This document shows, one piece after another, positions 36,469-45,140 of a DNA stretch of 64,000 nt. The position numbers and the translations under genes are program-made. The notes under the pieces are model-generated. The model was not told the origin of the DNA. It did no database searches and saw only the letters and a program-made list of their open reading frames with translations. This stretch comes from Alloyangia pacifica (GTDB taxonomy: Bacteria; Pseudomonadota; Alphaproteobacteria; Rhodobacterales; Rhodobacteraceae), in assembly GCF_003111685.1 (NCBI RefSeq), contig NZ_CP022191.1, positions 124,001 through 188,000 of the forward strand, in the 5' to 3' direction. The stretch's first letter is position 1. Each line of letters starts with the position of its first letter.

Positions 36469-37931
36469 GGCGCACCAAGGGGACGGGCGAGGATGCGCCC
36501 GATCAGCGGACGGCGGATCCAGGCGAGAAACAACCCCAAGACCAGCATCATAGTCGCCGCCCCCCCGGCCGCGAGCGCCAACTTGCGGTTGGGCGAGGTC
36601 GGCCGGTCTGGCAACGAGGGGTTCTCCAGGACCTGCACCAGCGGGTAGGAGGCGTAAATGTCGGCCTTGCTGGATTGGCTGCGCGCGATGGCCGAGGCGA
36701 AAACCGCTTCGGCCACCGAGAAGTCCCGCTGCATGTCCTCGAGCCGCGCCGCGACGGGCGCCAGCTTGTTCAGACGCGCGGTCTCGGCATCGAGGCGGCG
36801 CGCCACCGTATCGCGTTCGGAGAGCAGACCCTCGCGCGCGGCCTCTTCGCGGACAAGCTCCGCGAGCAGCTCGGCCCGCGCTCCGGGCTGCGCGAGATCG
36901 AGCGCCGCCACCGCGTCAGCCGAGAGGCCGGTCAGGGCCATGGCGCGGGTGCGGGCCATGGTCCGCGCCGCGTCGAGCGCCGCGCGCGCGGCGGTCACCT
37001 CGGGGTGGCGCAGGCCATATCGAGCCCCGGCCTGCGCCAGCGCCGCGGTGTGCAATGCGATTTCGTCCAGCAGAGCCGTGTAGTCGGCATCGGCGTAGAG
37101 CTTGATGCTGACCGCTGCTTGCTCGGGCGCGATGCCCAGGCTGCGTGAGAGCGCGGCAACAGCCTCGGTCTTCTGCGCGACGTCCGAGGCGAGCCCGGCC
37201 AGATCTGAACGCAGATCATCCGCCGCCGCGACGAGCCGATCGTATTGCGCCGAGGACACCAAGCCGGTTTCAGCCTGGAGCGCGGCGATGGTCTGCCGTG
37301 TGTCGGCGACCGAGCCGCGATAGTCCTCGATGGCCGACAGCGCCCCGGCCTCGCGCACCGACAGCTCGTCAACGCGCAGCGCGTCAACCTCGGTGAAGAA
37401 CGCTTGGCGCAGCGCCTCGGTGCGGTCACGCGCGTCTTCGGGGGTGGGACCCTTCATCTGCACCCGGATGAGCCCGGTTTGGTCCACAAGTTCGACCTTT
37501 GGCCGTCCGATGGCCCGCGGCTCTTCTCCCAGCGTGGTCGCCGCGGCATCGACGATGCGGTCGGCGCTGAGCAGGCGCTTGTAGGTTTCGGTCGGGCTGA
37601 TCGCGTTCGAGGAGAATGCCGAATTGGCGTAGGAAGACGCCTGCCCGATGTCGGCGAGGTTCAGCGACGCCGCCGCGCCGGAGCCGGGCAGGATCAACGA
37701 CATCTCGGAGCTGAAGCTGAGCGGCGCCTTCCTGAGGTAGGTTGTGATCGGGCCCCAGATCGCCACCGCCCCCAGCGACGCGAGGATCAGGTAGCGCGGC
37801 AGGCGGACGAGGTCGCTCGGTCGTCCGCCGCCGAAGATCCGCCCCAGCGAGAGCTCGCGTGGTGGCGTGCGCAGCAGGCCGGGGATGGGGGCGTGTCGGC
37901 GGGCGGACCCGCTGGCGGTGATGTCGGACAT
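36465..37931 (-). CDS. Wzz/Wzc-like chain-length protein without kinase domain
   Basis: 488 residues. A first membrane helix (YLILASLGAVAIWGPITTYL) and a long periplasmic coiled-coil region (around residues 190-400, rich in Ala/Leu/Glu) precede the Pro-rich signature NPSLPDRPTSPNRKLA and the second membrane helix (ALAAGGAATMMLVLGLFLAW). The protein stops about 20 residues later with no Walker motifs or Tyr cluster, unlike full-length Wzc/ExoP. It sets polymer length and links inner-membrane assembly to the Wza-type exporter encoded at 40462-41673. Operonic with the Wzy-like gene. Confidence 0.85.
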   Translation of the reverse strand: MSDITASGSARRHAPIPGLLRTPPRELSLGRIFGGGRPSDLVRLPRYLILASLGAVAIWGPITTYLRKAPLSFSSEMSLILPGSGAAASLNLADIGQASSYANSAFSSNAISPTETYKRLLSADRIVDAAATTLGEEPRAIGRPKVELVDQTGLIRVQMKGPTPEDARDRTEALRQAFFTEVDALRVDELSVREAGALSAIEDYRGSVADTRQTIAALQAETGLVSSAQYDRLVAAADDLRSDLAGLASDVAQKTEAVAALSRSLGIAPEQAAVSIKLYADADYTALLDEIALHTAALAQAGARYGLRHPEVTAARAALDAARTMARTRAMALTGLSADAVAALDLAQPGARAELLAELVREEAAREGLLSERDTVARRLDAETARLNKLAPVAARLEDMQRDFSVAEAVFASAIARSQSSKADIYASYPLVQVLENPSLPDRPTSPNRKLALAAGGAATMMLVLGLFLAWIRRPLIGRILARPLGAP

Positions 37932-38073
37932 GGAGGCTCTCCTTCATCCGACAGTCTATCGCGCCATCCCCCCGGGGTCCCCTGCGCCGCCGGGTAGCAG
38001 AGCACCGTGAGGGCGAGGCCGCCTGGCTGATGGCATCGCCCCGCTATCCGAAGGGATCGCGACGCAGGACCCC

Positions 38074-38688
38074 TCAGGCGAGACCGACCTCCCGCGCGAT
38101 CAGCGCGGCCTGGGTGCGGTTCGACGCGCCGATCTTGCGATAGAGCGTCTTCACGTGGAGCTTGATGGTCGGCTCCTGCAGATCGAGATCTCGGGCGATC
38201 TCCTTGTTCGACTTGCCTTCGGTCAGACCTTTGGCGACCTGCTGCTCGCGGCGCGACAGCTTCTCGGCCAGCGGGTGGAGTTCCCGCGTTTCGGGACCGC
38301 TCATGAACTCGAGGGGCGCGTAGACCTCGCCCATCGCCATGAATCGCACCGCGTTCACCAGCCGTCGCGCGGTCAGCGTCTTGGGGATGAAGCCACAGGC
38401 CCCCATTGCCAGCGCCTTCTCCGCCACCTCGCGCCGGGCCTCACCAGAAATCAGCGCCACCCGGGGCTGCTCCGGGCGGGCAAGCAGGCGCTCGAGGCCC
38501 GAAAGGCCGGCCATCTGCGGCATGTTGAAATCCAACAGGACGAGATCGAACGGTCCGTCCTTTTCGATCAACCTTTCCGCCTCGCCGAAACTCGCAGCAG
38601 TGACGACCGCGATGTCGCTGGCAGACTCTAGAAATATGACGAGCGTGTCCCTCAGAAGGTCATGATCGTCGGCAATCAATAGGCGCAT
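38074..38688 (-). CDS. NarL/FixJ-type response regulator
   Basis: 204 residues. The receiver domain has the acidic pair D7/D8 in LLIADDHDLL, the phospho-acceptor D53 in LVLLDFNMPQ, and K103 in GFIPKTLT. The C-terminal HTH is KLSRREQQVAKGLTEGKSNK with QEPTIKLHVKTLYRKIGASN. No histidine kinase gene is visible in the window. It sits between exopolysaccharide genes, with about 250 bases of upstream DNA shared with the divergent WecB-WcaJ gene, so it plausibly regulates polymer synthesis. Confidence 0.93.
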   Translation of the reverse strand: MRLLIADDHDLLRDTLVIFLESASDIAVVTAASFGEAERLIEKDGPFDLVLLDFNMPQMAGLSGLERLLARPEQPRVALISGEARREVAEKALAMGACGFIPKTLTARRLVNAVRFMAMGEVYAPLEFMSGPETRELHPLAEKLSRREQQVAKGLTEGKSNKEIARDLDLQEPTIKLHVKTLYRKIGASNRTQAALIAREVGLA

Positions 38689-38761
38689 GAAAACTCCCTA
38701 ACCTCGGCAATGGTCTCTCCTCCGCGCCTTAAGATAGCGCGTAGACACGCAGGAGTTGCGA

Positions 38762-38775
38762 AAAAATGCATTTTT
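38762..38775. promoter_or_regulatory. AT-rich 14-bp palindrome in divergent promoter region
   Basis: The perfect palindrome AAAAATGCATTTTT lies 74 bases upstream of the response-regulator start and 163 bases upstream of the WecB-WcaJ start. In DNA this GC-rich it stands out and could be a regulator site or promoter UP region. No specific factor can be named. Confidence 0.4.
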
Positions 38776-38903
38776 GATCCGCCAGAACAGACGACCTACC
38801 CGGTGGGACAGATTTTCGATACCCGCAGCGAGGCTTTCACCTGTCAGGCTCGATGGGTTCTCCCGACGCTCCGTTGAACCGAGTCGCTGCGTCGTCAACC
38901 TTT

Positions 38904-38923
38904 GGGTCAACAACGATTGACCC
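38904..38923. promoter_or_regulatory. Inverted repeat just upstream of the WecB-WcaJ gene
   Basis: Perfect 7-bp arms GGGTCAA (38904-38910) and TTGACCC (38917-38923) with a 6-base spacer, directly before the ribosome site GGGAG and 14 bases before GTG 38938. It could be an operator for repression, a binding site of the neighbouring response regulator, or an mRNA hairpin affecting ribosome access. Confidence 0.45.
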
Positions 38924-38937
38924 CTGGGAGAACGCCC

Positions 38938-40332
38938 GTGAAACACGCCGCCGACACCGAATTCCACGCACTGAATACGCAGAAAATTCAACTAGATGAC
39001 TGTGCCCTGCCGACGCGCGAAGTGATCCGCCTGCCGCTTGTCGACGCCACCGCTCAAGCCACGATCGAGGCCATGCTGGCGCCCGGGCGGAGGACCGTCG
39101 CCTTTCTCAATGCGCATTGCGCGAACGTCATGGCGCGCAACACCTCCTACGCCGACGCGCTGCGCCAGGCGGACATGATCCTGCCCGATGGCATCGGCGT
39201 CGATCTGGCGGCGCGCATGACTGGCCAGCGACTCACGGCGAATCTCAATGGAACTGATTTCGTGCCGGCCCTGCTGCGCACGGCCCGACAGCGCGGTCTT
39301 TCGGTCTTCCTTTTCGGGGGCACCCCCGGCACCGCCGAGCGCGCGGCGGACCGTCTTTGCCGCGATCTGCCCGGCCTGCGCGTGGTCGGCACGCGGGACG
39401 GCTTCAGCGGCGCCGCCGACGAGACAGCCGCAATTGACGCCATCAACGCCTCCGGCGCCGACATCCTCATTGTCGCCATGGGCGTGCCGCGGCAGGATGT
39501 CTGGCTCGCGCGAAACGCGGAACGGCTCGCCCCGCGCATCCGGCTGGGTGTCGGCGCCCTGCTGGATTTTCTTGCAGGCAACGTCCGTCGCGCCCCTGTC
39601 GCGATCCGGCAGGCGCGCTGCGAGTGGGTCTGGCGGCTGGCCATCGAGCCGCGCCGCATGGCCGGTCGCTACCTGGTCGGCAACGCCACCTTCCTGGCCC
39701 GCGCCGCGCTGCATGCGCTCGGATCGGTCGAGCCGATCGCTCTGCGCAAGCGCCTGCTTGATCTGACCCTCGCCGGTCTGGCCGCGGTCGCGCTTTCGCC
39801 GCTGCTGCTGCTGGTCGTGCTGGCGATCCGGCTCGACAGCCCCGGCTCCGCGCTCTACCGGCAGACCCGCGTCGGCAAGGACGGCGTGCCCTTCTCGGTG
39901 CTGAAATTCCGCTCCATGCACACGGATGCCGAGGAGCGGCGCGCCGCGCTTCTGGCGCAATCGGACCGCGCGGGGATCTGCTTCAAATCCAGGAACGATC
40001 CCCGGGTGACCCGCGTCGGCCGCTTCCTGCGGCGCAGCTCGCTCGACGAATTGCCGCAGATTTTCAACGTCCTGCGGGGAGAAATGTCGCTCGTCGGCCC
40101 CCGCCCCGCGCTTCCCCAGGAGGTCGCCGTCTATCCCGCACAGGCACTTGGGCGCCTCAAGGTGAAGCCCGGCATAACCGGTCTCTGGCAGATCTCGGGC
40201 CGCGCCGACATTTCCTTCGACAAGATGATCGACATGGATCTCGCCTACGGCGCGAGCCGCTCCACCCTGCTTGACCTGATGATCATCTTCCTGACCTTCC
40301 GCACCGTGCTGTCCGGCCGCGGGGCTTACTGA
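38938..40332 (+). CDS. WecB/TagA/CpsF glycosyltransferase fused to WcaJ-type sugar-phosphate transferase
   Basis: 464 residues. GTG 38938 with GGGAG upstream is preferred over a TTG at 38902 inside an inverted repeat. The N-terminal ~240 residues are a WecG/TagA/CpsF GT26 domain (VAFLNAHCANVM, DMILPDGIGVDLAARMTG, NLNGTDFVPALL). The C-terminal half is a bacterial sugar transferase with a membrane helix (LAGLAAVALSPLLLLVVLAI), VLKFRSM, SSLDELPQIFNVLRGEMSLV and KVKPGITGLWQISGR. One polypeptide would thus load the first sugar phosphate on undecaprenyl phosphate and add the second sugar. It starts the repeat unit of this locus. Confidence 0.92.
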   Translation: MKHAADTEFHALNTQKIQLDDCALPTREVIRLPLVDATAQATIEAMLAPGRRTVAFLNAHCANVMARNTSYADALRQADMILPDGIGVDLAARMTGQRLTANLNGTDFVPALLRTARQRGLSVFLFGGTPGTAERAADRLCRDLPGLRVVGTRDGFSGAADETAAIDAINASGADILIVAMGVPRQDVWLARNAERLAPRIRLGVGALLDFLAGNVRRAPVAIRQARCEWVWRLAIEPRRMAGRYLVGNATFLARAALHALGSVEPIALRKRLLDLTLAGLAAVALSPLLLLVVLAIRLDSPGSALYRQTRVGKDGVPFSVLKFRSMHTDAEERRAALLAQSDRAGICFKSRNDPRVTRVGRFLRRSSLDELPQIFNVLRGEMSLVGPRPALPQEVAVYPAQALGRLKVKPGITGLWQISGRADISFDKMIDMDLAYGASRSTLLDLMIIFLTFRTVLSGRGAY

Positions 40333-40380
40333 TCCTTTAGGATCCGCCCCGCCGCACCCCAGCGGACACGCGAACGGAAG

Positions 40381-40414
40381 AAAGACCCGGCGCCGCCCCC
40401 CGCGCCGGGTCTTT
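40381..40414. terminator. Bidirectional rho-independent terminator
   Basis: A perfect 13-bp stem AAAGACCCGGCGC (40381-40393) with its complement GCGCCGGGTCTTT (40402-40414), an 8-base loop, and A/T-rich stem ends plus one extra T. It lies between the convergent WecB-WcaJ and Wza genes and can serve both. Confidence 0.88.
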
Positions 40415-40461
40415 TCGAGTCTGGCCGTTGAAGAAGGACGGGCGCTCAGCGCCGACCACGA

Positions 40462-41673
40462 TCAGCGCAGGAACGAGACCACCCCGACGATGCCGAGAAG
40501 CTTCGCCACCTCGGTGAGGTTGGTGACGGTGCTGTCGTAGCAGGCGATGGAATCGCCGGGCAGCAGGTAAGGGTCGTAGTCGTCGCGGTCGGCGCGGCGC
40601 AGCAAGTCCTCGATGTTGCGCTCGATCACAGCCGAGACCCCCGTCACCGGGTTGCGGCTGAACAGCACCGCCGAGCGATCGGCGCTGGTGGCGCGCGGCC
40701 CGCCGACGCAGTTGGTATCGACCACCGCCTGCATGTAGCGCGTGCCCCACGGCACCTCGCGCACCTCTCGCCCGACGGCGGATTGCGCATTGCTGCTGGC
40801 CGGCTGGGTGAGGTTCGACAGGTAGAGCGACACGCCCGGCGGGCTGATCGGCGAGGGCCGCATGAGGTCTTCCTGGAAGCACTGGCGGCTCGGCACGCGG
40901 ATTTCGTCCCCGGTGACGAGCATCACGTCGACCACGTTCTCGCCCTCGAAGACACCGCGCATGTCGAGCTTGTAGAGCTGCCCGCCGCGCCGCAGTTCAA
41001 TCGCCGAGATATCGGCATCGGGCCGCACGCCACCGGCGGCGCGCAGCGCGGCGGAGAGGTTGCGCGCCTCGGTCGAGGCACCCATGGCACTGATCCGCAC
41101 GCCGTCGCGTTGGTCCGCCCCGAGTGCGCCGATCTCGATCCGGTGCGGCTCGAACACCGCGCCAGAAACGCCGACGCTGACCGGGGCGAGATCGAGAACC
41201 CTGACAGAGATGCGCGGCCTGTCACCGTAGAATTCCTCGGCGATGAGGGCGGCGGCGAGATGGTCCTCGATTTCGTCGACGGTGCGACCCTGCGCCGGGA
41301 TCGCGTCGAGGAAGGGCAGCCGGATCGTGCCGTCGCGCGACACCTCGTAGGAGCCGTTGAAGGTCTCGTCCTGCTCGACCCTAATGTCGAGAAGATCGCC
41401 CCGCGTGAGCCGCTCGCCACGCAGCGAGGCCGCGGCGAGGCCGCTGCCCTTGCCGTCGCCGCCGCCGAGCGGGGCGCGGCACGACTGGGCATTGATCGCC
41501 GGGGAGCGGAGGAACTGGGCGTTAGCGCGACTGACCTCGGGCTCGCGCCACTGCGCCTGGTAATCGCGGCCCTCTGCCACCAATCCAAGATTGTCGGGCC
41601 TGTCGTAGCTGGCGCAGCCACTTGCCGCCATGAGCGCGAGTATCGAGGCTGCCTTTAGACTTGGCTGGAACAC
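40462..41673 (-). CDS. Polysaccharide export outer-membrane lipoprotein (Wza-like)
   Basis: 403 residues; GTG 41673 preceded by GGAGAG. Lipoprotein signal with lipobox ASGC (acylated C20). The Poly_export domain is around RGDLLDIRVEQDETFNGSYE and RDGTIRLPFLDAIPAQGRTV. SLBB-like repeats follow (VSVGVSGAVFEPHRIEIG; LLPGDSIACYDSTVTN). It should form the outer-membrane export channel working with the chain-length protein encoded at 36465-37931. Convergent with the WecB-WcaJ gene and divergent from the flippase gene. Confidence 0.92.
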   Translation of the reverse strand: MFQPSLKAASILALMAASGCASYDRPDNLGLVAEGRDYQAQWREPEVSRANAQFLRSPAINAQSCRAPLGGGDGKGSGLAAASLRGERLTRGDLLDIRVEQDETFNGSYEVSRDGTIRLPFLDAIPAQGRTVDEIEDHLAAALIAEEFYGDRPRISVRVLDLAPVSVGVSGAVFEPHRIEIGALGADQRDGVRISAMGASTEARNLSAALRAAGGVRPDADISAIELRRGGQLYKLDMRGVFEGENVVDVMLVTGDEIRVPSRQCFQEDLMRPSPISPPGVSLYLSNLTQPASSNAQSAVGREVREVPWGTRYMQAVVDTNCVGGPRATSADRSAVLFSRNPVTGVSAVIERNIEDLLRRADRDDYDPYLLPGDSIACYDSTVTNLTEVAKLLGIVGVVSFLR

Positions 41674-41885
41674 GCAAACTCTCCGTCGGAACTAAGGGGC
41701 CGGTAAGGTCCAAATCCAGTGTTAGGCAATCTCGTCGGGCGGATCCACGTTCCCGCTAGGGTTGACGCCATATCCCATCGGATTGACGGCTGTCCGTGGG
41801 CAGCATGCAACTGTCCGCCCGCGCAGGCGACGTAGCGGCACGCCATGCGGCAAGTTCGTGGAACCAGATACCAAAGGTTCCGCCA

Positions 41886-43136
41886 ATGCCCTTGCCCCAT
41901 GCCCTTCTCGCGCTCACCGGTGTTCCGCTCGTGCGGAACCTGCTGTCCTACGGCGCGTCGGAAGTTGCGGCGAAGGCCTCGCGCCTGCTGGTCGTCATCG
42001 CCGTGTCGCGCACCATGGAGGCCGAGGCCATCGGCCTCGCAGCGGCGGCGCTCGCGGCGGCGGATATCCTCAAGGCGCTGACCGAGAACGGCGTGGGGCA
42101 GCGCATCATCGCCGCGCCCGACCACCGACTTGAAGCCACCTGCGAGACCGCGCGGAGGATTTTCACGCTCTGGTGCACCGGGCTCTTCGGGCTGCAGCTG
42201 CTGGTCGCCGGTCTGGTCGTTGCGCTTGGCGGCAGCGTCTTTGTCGGTGGCCTGATCGCGCTGCTGGCGCTCGAGTACCTCTTCATGCCCGCCGGGCTCG
42301 TGCAGGCGGCCCTGGCCATGCGCGAGGGCAAGATGCGGCAGACCGCCGCCATCGCCGGCGGACAGGTGGTGGGAGCAAACCTCATGGCGGCGCTGCTGGC
42401 GCTGCTCTGGCCCGGCGCGCTGGCGCTGGTGCTGCCGCGCATCCTCGCCGCGCCGATCTGGCTGGTCTGCATGCGCCGCCTTCGGCCCTGGAGACCGGCG
42501 CACAGCACCATGGGCGCGCCAGTCTCCGAGTTCAGCCGCTTCGGAGCCGCAGTTCTGGGCATCGAGATCGTCAAGGCCCTGCGCATGCAGGCCGACAAGC
42601 TGCTCATCGGCCTTCTCATGGGGCCCGAGATGCTCGGCCTCTACTTCCTCGCCTTCAATGCCGGGCTCGGCCTTGCCTCGTCTTTCTCGGTGGCGCTTTC
42701 GGTGGTGATCTTCCCGCATCTCTGCCGCGCCACGGACCGGGCCGAGGCGCTGCGGCAGGGCATCCTGCTGAGCCTTGCGGTGATCGCCCCGGCCGTGGCG
42801 CTGCAGGCCGCGCTGGCCCCCGTCTACGTGCCGCTGCTCTTTGGAGCCGGATGGGAGGGCATCGCCGAAGTGGTGAGCATCCTGTGCCTTGCGGCCATCC
42901 CGATGAGCCTCTGGTCGGGCGCCGCCGGCTGGCTGCGCGCCGAGGGGCGCACCGGCGAGGAGCTGCGCGCGACCATGCTGCTCACCGGCGTGCTGCTTCT
43001 GAACACGGTCGTCATGTCGCCTTTCGGCCTGACCGCGCTGGCCTGGGGCTATCTCGCCACTGCCTGCCTCACCATGGGTGCGGCGTCCCTTCCCGCCCTC
43101 ATTGCCGGCTTCGGCCCGCGCCCTCAAAGGAGCTGA
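41886..43136 (+). CDS. Wzx-like polysaccharide flippase (MOP/MATE superfamily)
   Basis: 416 residues from ATG 41886; an in-frame ATG at 41796 adds a polar leader unlike the family. About twelve membrane helices, beginning with LLSYGASEVAAKASRLLVVI and typical alternation of hydrophobic segments to the C-terminus (LLTGVLLLNTVVMSPFGLTA). It would flip lipid-linked repeat units across the inner membrane. First gene of a plus-strand run with three glycosyltransferases (gaps of 3, 23 and 46 bases). Confidence 0.85.
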   Translation: MPLPHALLALTGVPLVRNLLSYGASEVAAKASRLLVVIAVSRTMEAEAIGLAAAALAAADILKALTENGVGQRIIAAPDHRLEATCETARRIFTLWCTGLFGLQLLVAGLVVALGGSVFVGGLIALLALEYLFMPAGLVQAALAMREGKMRQTAAIAGGQVVGANLMAALLALLWPGALALVLPRILAAPIWLVCMRRLRPWRPAHSTMGAPVSEFSRFGAAVLGIEIVKALRMQADKLLIGLLMGPEMLGLYFLAFNAGLGLASSFSVALSVVIFPHLCRATDRAEALRQGILLSLAVIAPAVALQAALAPVYVPLLFGAGWEGIAEVVSILCLAAIPMSLWSGAAGWLRAEGRTGEELRATMLLTGVLLLNTVVMSPFGLTALAWGYLATACLTMGAASLPALIAGFGPRPQRS

Positions 43137-43139
43137 CCC

Positions 43140-44060
43140 ATGCCCCGCTTCTCGATCATCGTGCCCTGCTATCAGGCCGCCAAGACCATTGCCGACACGC
43201 TCGCAAGCCTGCGCGCGCAGACGGTGACCGACTGGGAGGCGCTCTGCGTCGACGATGGTTCCACCGATGCGACCTACGCGCTGCTGCGCACCGCCGCCGT
43301 GGCTGACCCGCGTATCCGCGTGTTGGAGAACCCGGGCAAGGGCCCGTCGGACGCCCGCAACCATGGGGCCGCACAGGCATCCGGCGAACTCCTCGCCTTC
43401 TGCGACGCCGACGACCTCTGGGCAGCGGACAAGCTGGCCGCGCTGGAGGCCGCCTTTGCCGACCCGGCCTGCGATGGCGCCTTCGGCAGGGTCTCCTTCT
43501 TCGAGCGCCGGGCGGAGGATGCGCGCTCCGTCTCCAGCGTTCCCTCCGCGCCGCTGAGCATCCCGATGCTCCTGGGCGAGAACCCGGTCTGCACGATGTC
43601 CAACATCGCGCTTCGGGCAAGGGTGTTTGCCCAGAGCGGGGGACTGCGCCGCGAGATGGTCCACAACGAGGATCTCGACTGGCTGATCCGTCTCGTGGGC
43701 ATCGGCGCGCGGATTGACCCCATCGACAGGGTCCTCGTGCACTATCGGGTCTCGCGAAGCGGGCTCTCTGCCGACATCGAGCGCATGCGCGCGGGCCGGG
43801 CCATAGCGCTGGAAAGCGCGGCACGCTTCGGCTTCCAGCCGGACGCGCAGGCCGAGGCGGTGCATCTGCGCTACCTCGCGCGCCGGGCGCTGCGCGTCGG
43901 TCTTGGTGGCACCACCGCGCTCGGCCTCGCGCTGCGGGGCCTCGCGCTTGCCCCGGCCCGCTTCCTGACCCCGATGCACCGCGGCTGCGGCACGCTCGCC
44001 GGTGCCTTGATCGCGCCCGCCCTGCCCGCGCCGATGCGCCGCGCCCTGTTTTCACGCTGA
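43140..44060 (+). CDS. Glycosyltransferase family 2
   Basis: 306 residues; starts 3 bases after the flippase stop, with AAAGGAG upstream. A GT-A fold with FSIIVPCYQAAKTIADTLAS and the nucleotide-binding CVDDGSTDATY. The metal-binding DxD-type motif is AFCDADDLWAADKLA. The second domain has MVHNEDLDWLIRLVGIG, typical of inverting GT2 enzymes. It adds a sugar to the lipid-linked repeat unit; donor and acceptor unknown. Confidence 0.92.
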   Translation: MPRFSIIVPCYQAAKTIADTLASLRAQTVTDWEALCVDDGSTDATYALLRTAAVADPRIRVLENPGKGPSDARNHGAAQASGELLAFCDADDLWAADKLAALEAAFADPACDGAFGRVSFFERRAEDARSVSSVPSAPLSIPMLLGENPVCTMSNIALRARVFAQSGGLRREMVHNEDLDWLIRLVGIGARIDPIDRVLVHYRVSRSGLSADIERMRAGRAIALESAARFGFQPDAQAEAVHLRYLARRALRVGLGGTTALGLALRGLALAPARFLTPMHRGCGTLAGALIAPALPAPMRRALFSR

Positions 44061-44083
44061 GACATACTCCGAGGAGCCGTTCC

Positions 44084-45094
44084 ATGTCCCATGTTCGCCA
44101 CGCCCCGCTCGCCCCGATCGCCTCTGTCGTCGTGCCCGCCTTCAACGCCGCGGCGACGCTGGAGCAGACGCTCGCAAGCCTCAGGCTGCAGACCTGCCAA
44201 GGGCTCGAGATCATCGTGGTGGACGATGGCTCGACCGACGACACGCCGATGATCGCCGAGGCTGTCCGCCGGCAGGACCCGCGCGTGCGGATCGTGAGCC
44301 AGGCGAACCGAGGCCTCGCCGGAGCGCGCAACAGCGGCATTGCCGCAGCCCGCGCAGGCTATATCGGCTTTTGCGATGCCGATGACCAATGGGCCCCCGG
44401 CAAGCTCGCCGCGCATGTCGCGCATCTGGAGGCGAACCCGCTCGTCGGCCTTTCGTTCAGCGGATCGCAGCTCATGGACGAGACCGGCGCGCTCATGCGG
44501 CGTGCTCAGAAGCCGCGGCTGACAGGCATTGGCGCGGCGCATGTGTTCAAGCGCAATCCAATCGGCAACGGCTCCGTGCCCGTGTTTCGTCGCACCGCGC
44601 TCGAGGATATCGCCTGGCGCCCCGAGGGTGAGCAGCAGCAGCGCGACTGGGTCTTTGACGAGACCTTCCGGCAGTCCGAAGATATCGAATGCTGGCTGCG
44701 CCTCGCGCTGAGCACCGACTGGGAGATAGAGGGCATCCCCGGCCTTCTGACACGCTACCGGATCACTTCGGGCGGTCTGAGCGCGGCGACCGATCGCCAG
44801 TTCGCGGCCTGGGAGCGTATGGTCGAGAAGCTGACACCGCTCGATCCGCAGTTTTTTGGCCGCCATGCACCCGCCGCGCGCGCCTACCAGCTTCGCTACC
44901 TCGCCCGGCGGGCGGTCAGCGACGGACGCGGTGCCGAGGCGCGGAGGCTGCTGCGCCGCGCGCTCGCAAGTTCGCCCCGGCCGTTGATCGAGGAACCGAT
45001 CCGCTCGTGTGTCACCCTCGTCGCGGCGACTTTGGTCGACCGACCGCTGGGCCGCGCCCTGCACCGGGTGGCCACGCGGCCCGCCGCGGCCTGA
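44084..45094 (+). CDS. Glycosyltransferase family 2
   Basis: 336 residues. N-terminal IASVVVPAFNAAATLEQTLA and IIVVDDGSTDDTPM; the DxD region is YIGFCDADDQWAPGKLAAHV. The acceptor-side segment is TFRQSEDIECWLRLALSTDW. It resembles its upstream neighbour in build and probably arose from the same family expansion. Preceded by GAGGAG. Second transferase of the exopolysaccharide set. Confidence 0.92.
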   Translation: MSHVRHAPLAPIASVVVPAFNAAATLEQTLASLRLQTCQGLEIIVVDDGSTDDTPMIAEAVRRQDPRVRIVSQANRGLAGARNSGIAAARAGYIGFCDADDQWAPGKLAAHVAHLEANPLVGLSFSGSQLMDETGALMRRAQKPRLTGIGAAHVFKRNPIGNGSVPVFRRTALEDIAWRPEGEQQQRDWVFDETFRQSEDIECWLRLALSTDWEIEGIPGLLTRYRITSGGLSAATDRQFAAWERMVEKLTPLDPQFFGRHAPAARAYQLRYLARRAVSDGRGAEARRLLRRALASSPRPLIEEPIRSCVTLVAATLVDRPLGRALHRVATRPAAA

Positions 45095-45140
45095 TGCCCT
45101 TGGCGCCAGGTCCCCACGAAAATACCAAGGAGCGAGCCCG

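Noticed and set aside
41655..43979. 774-codon minus-strand open frame opposite the flippase and first GT2
   Set aside because: Antisense to genes with clear family motifs; composition typical of chance frames in high-GC DNA.
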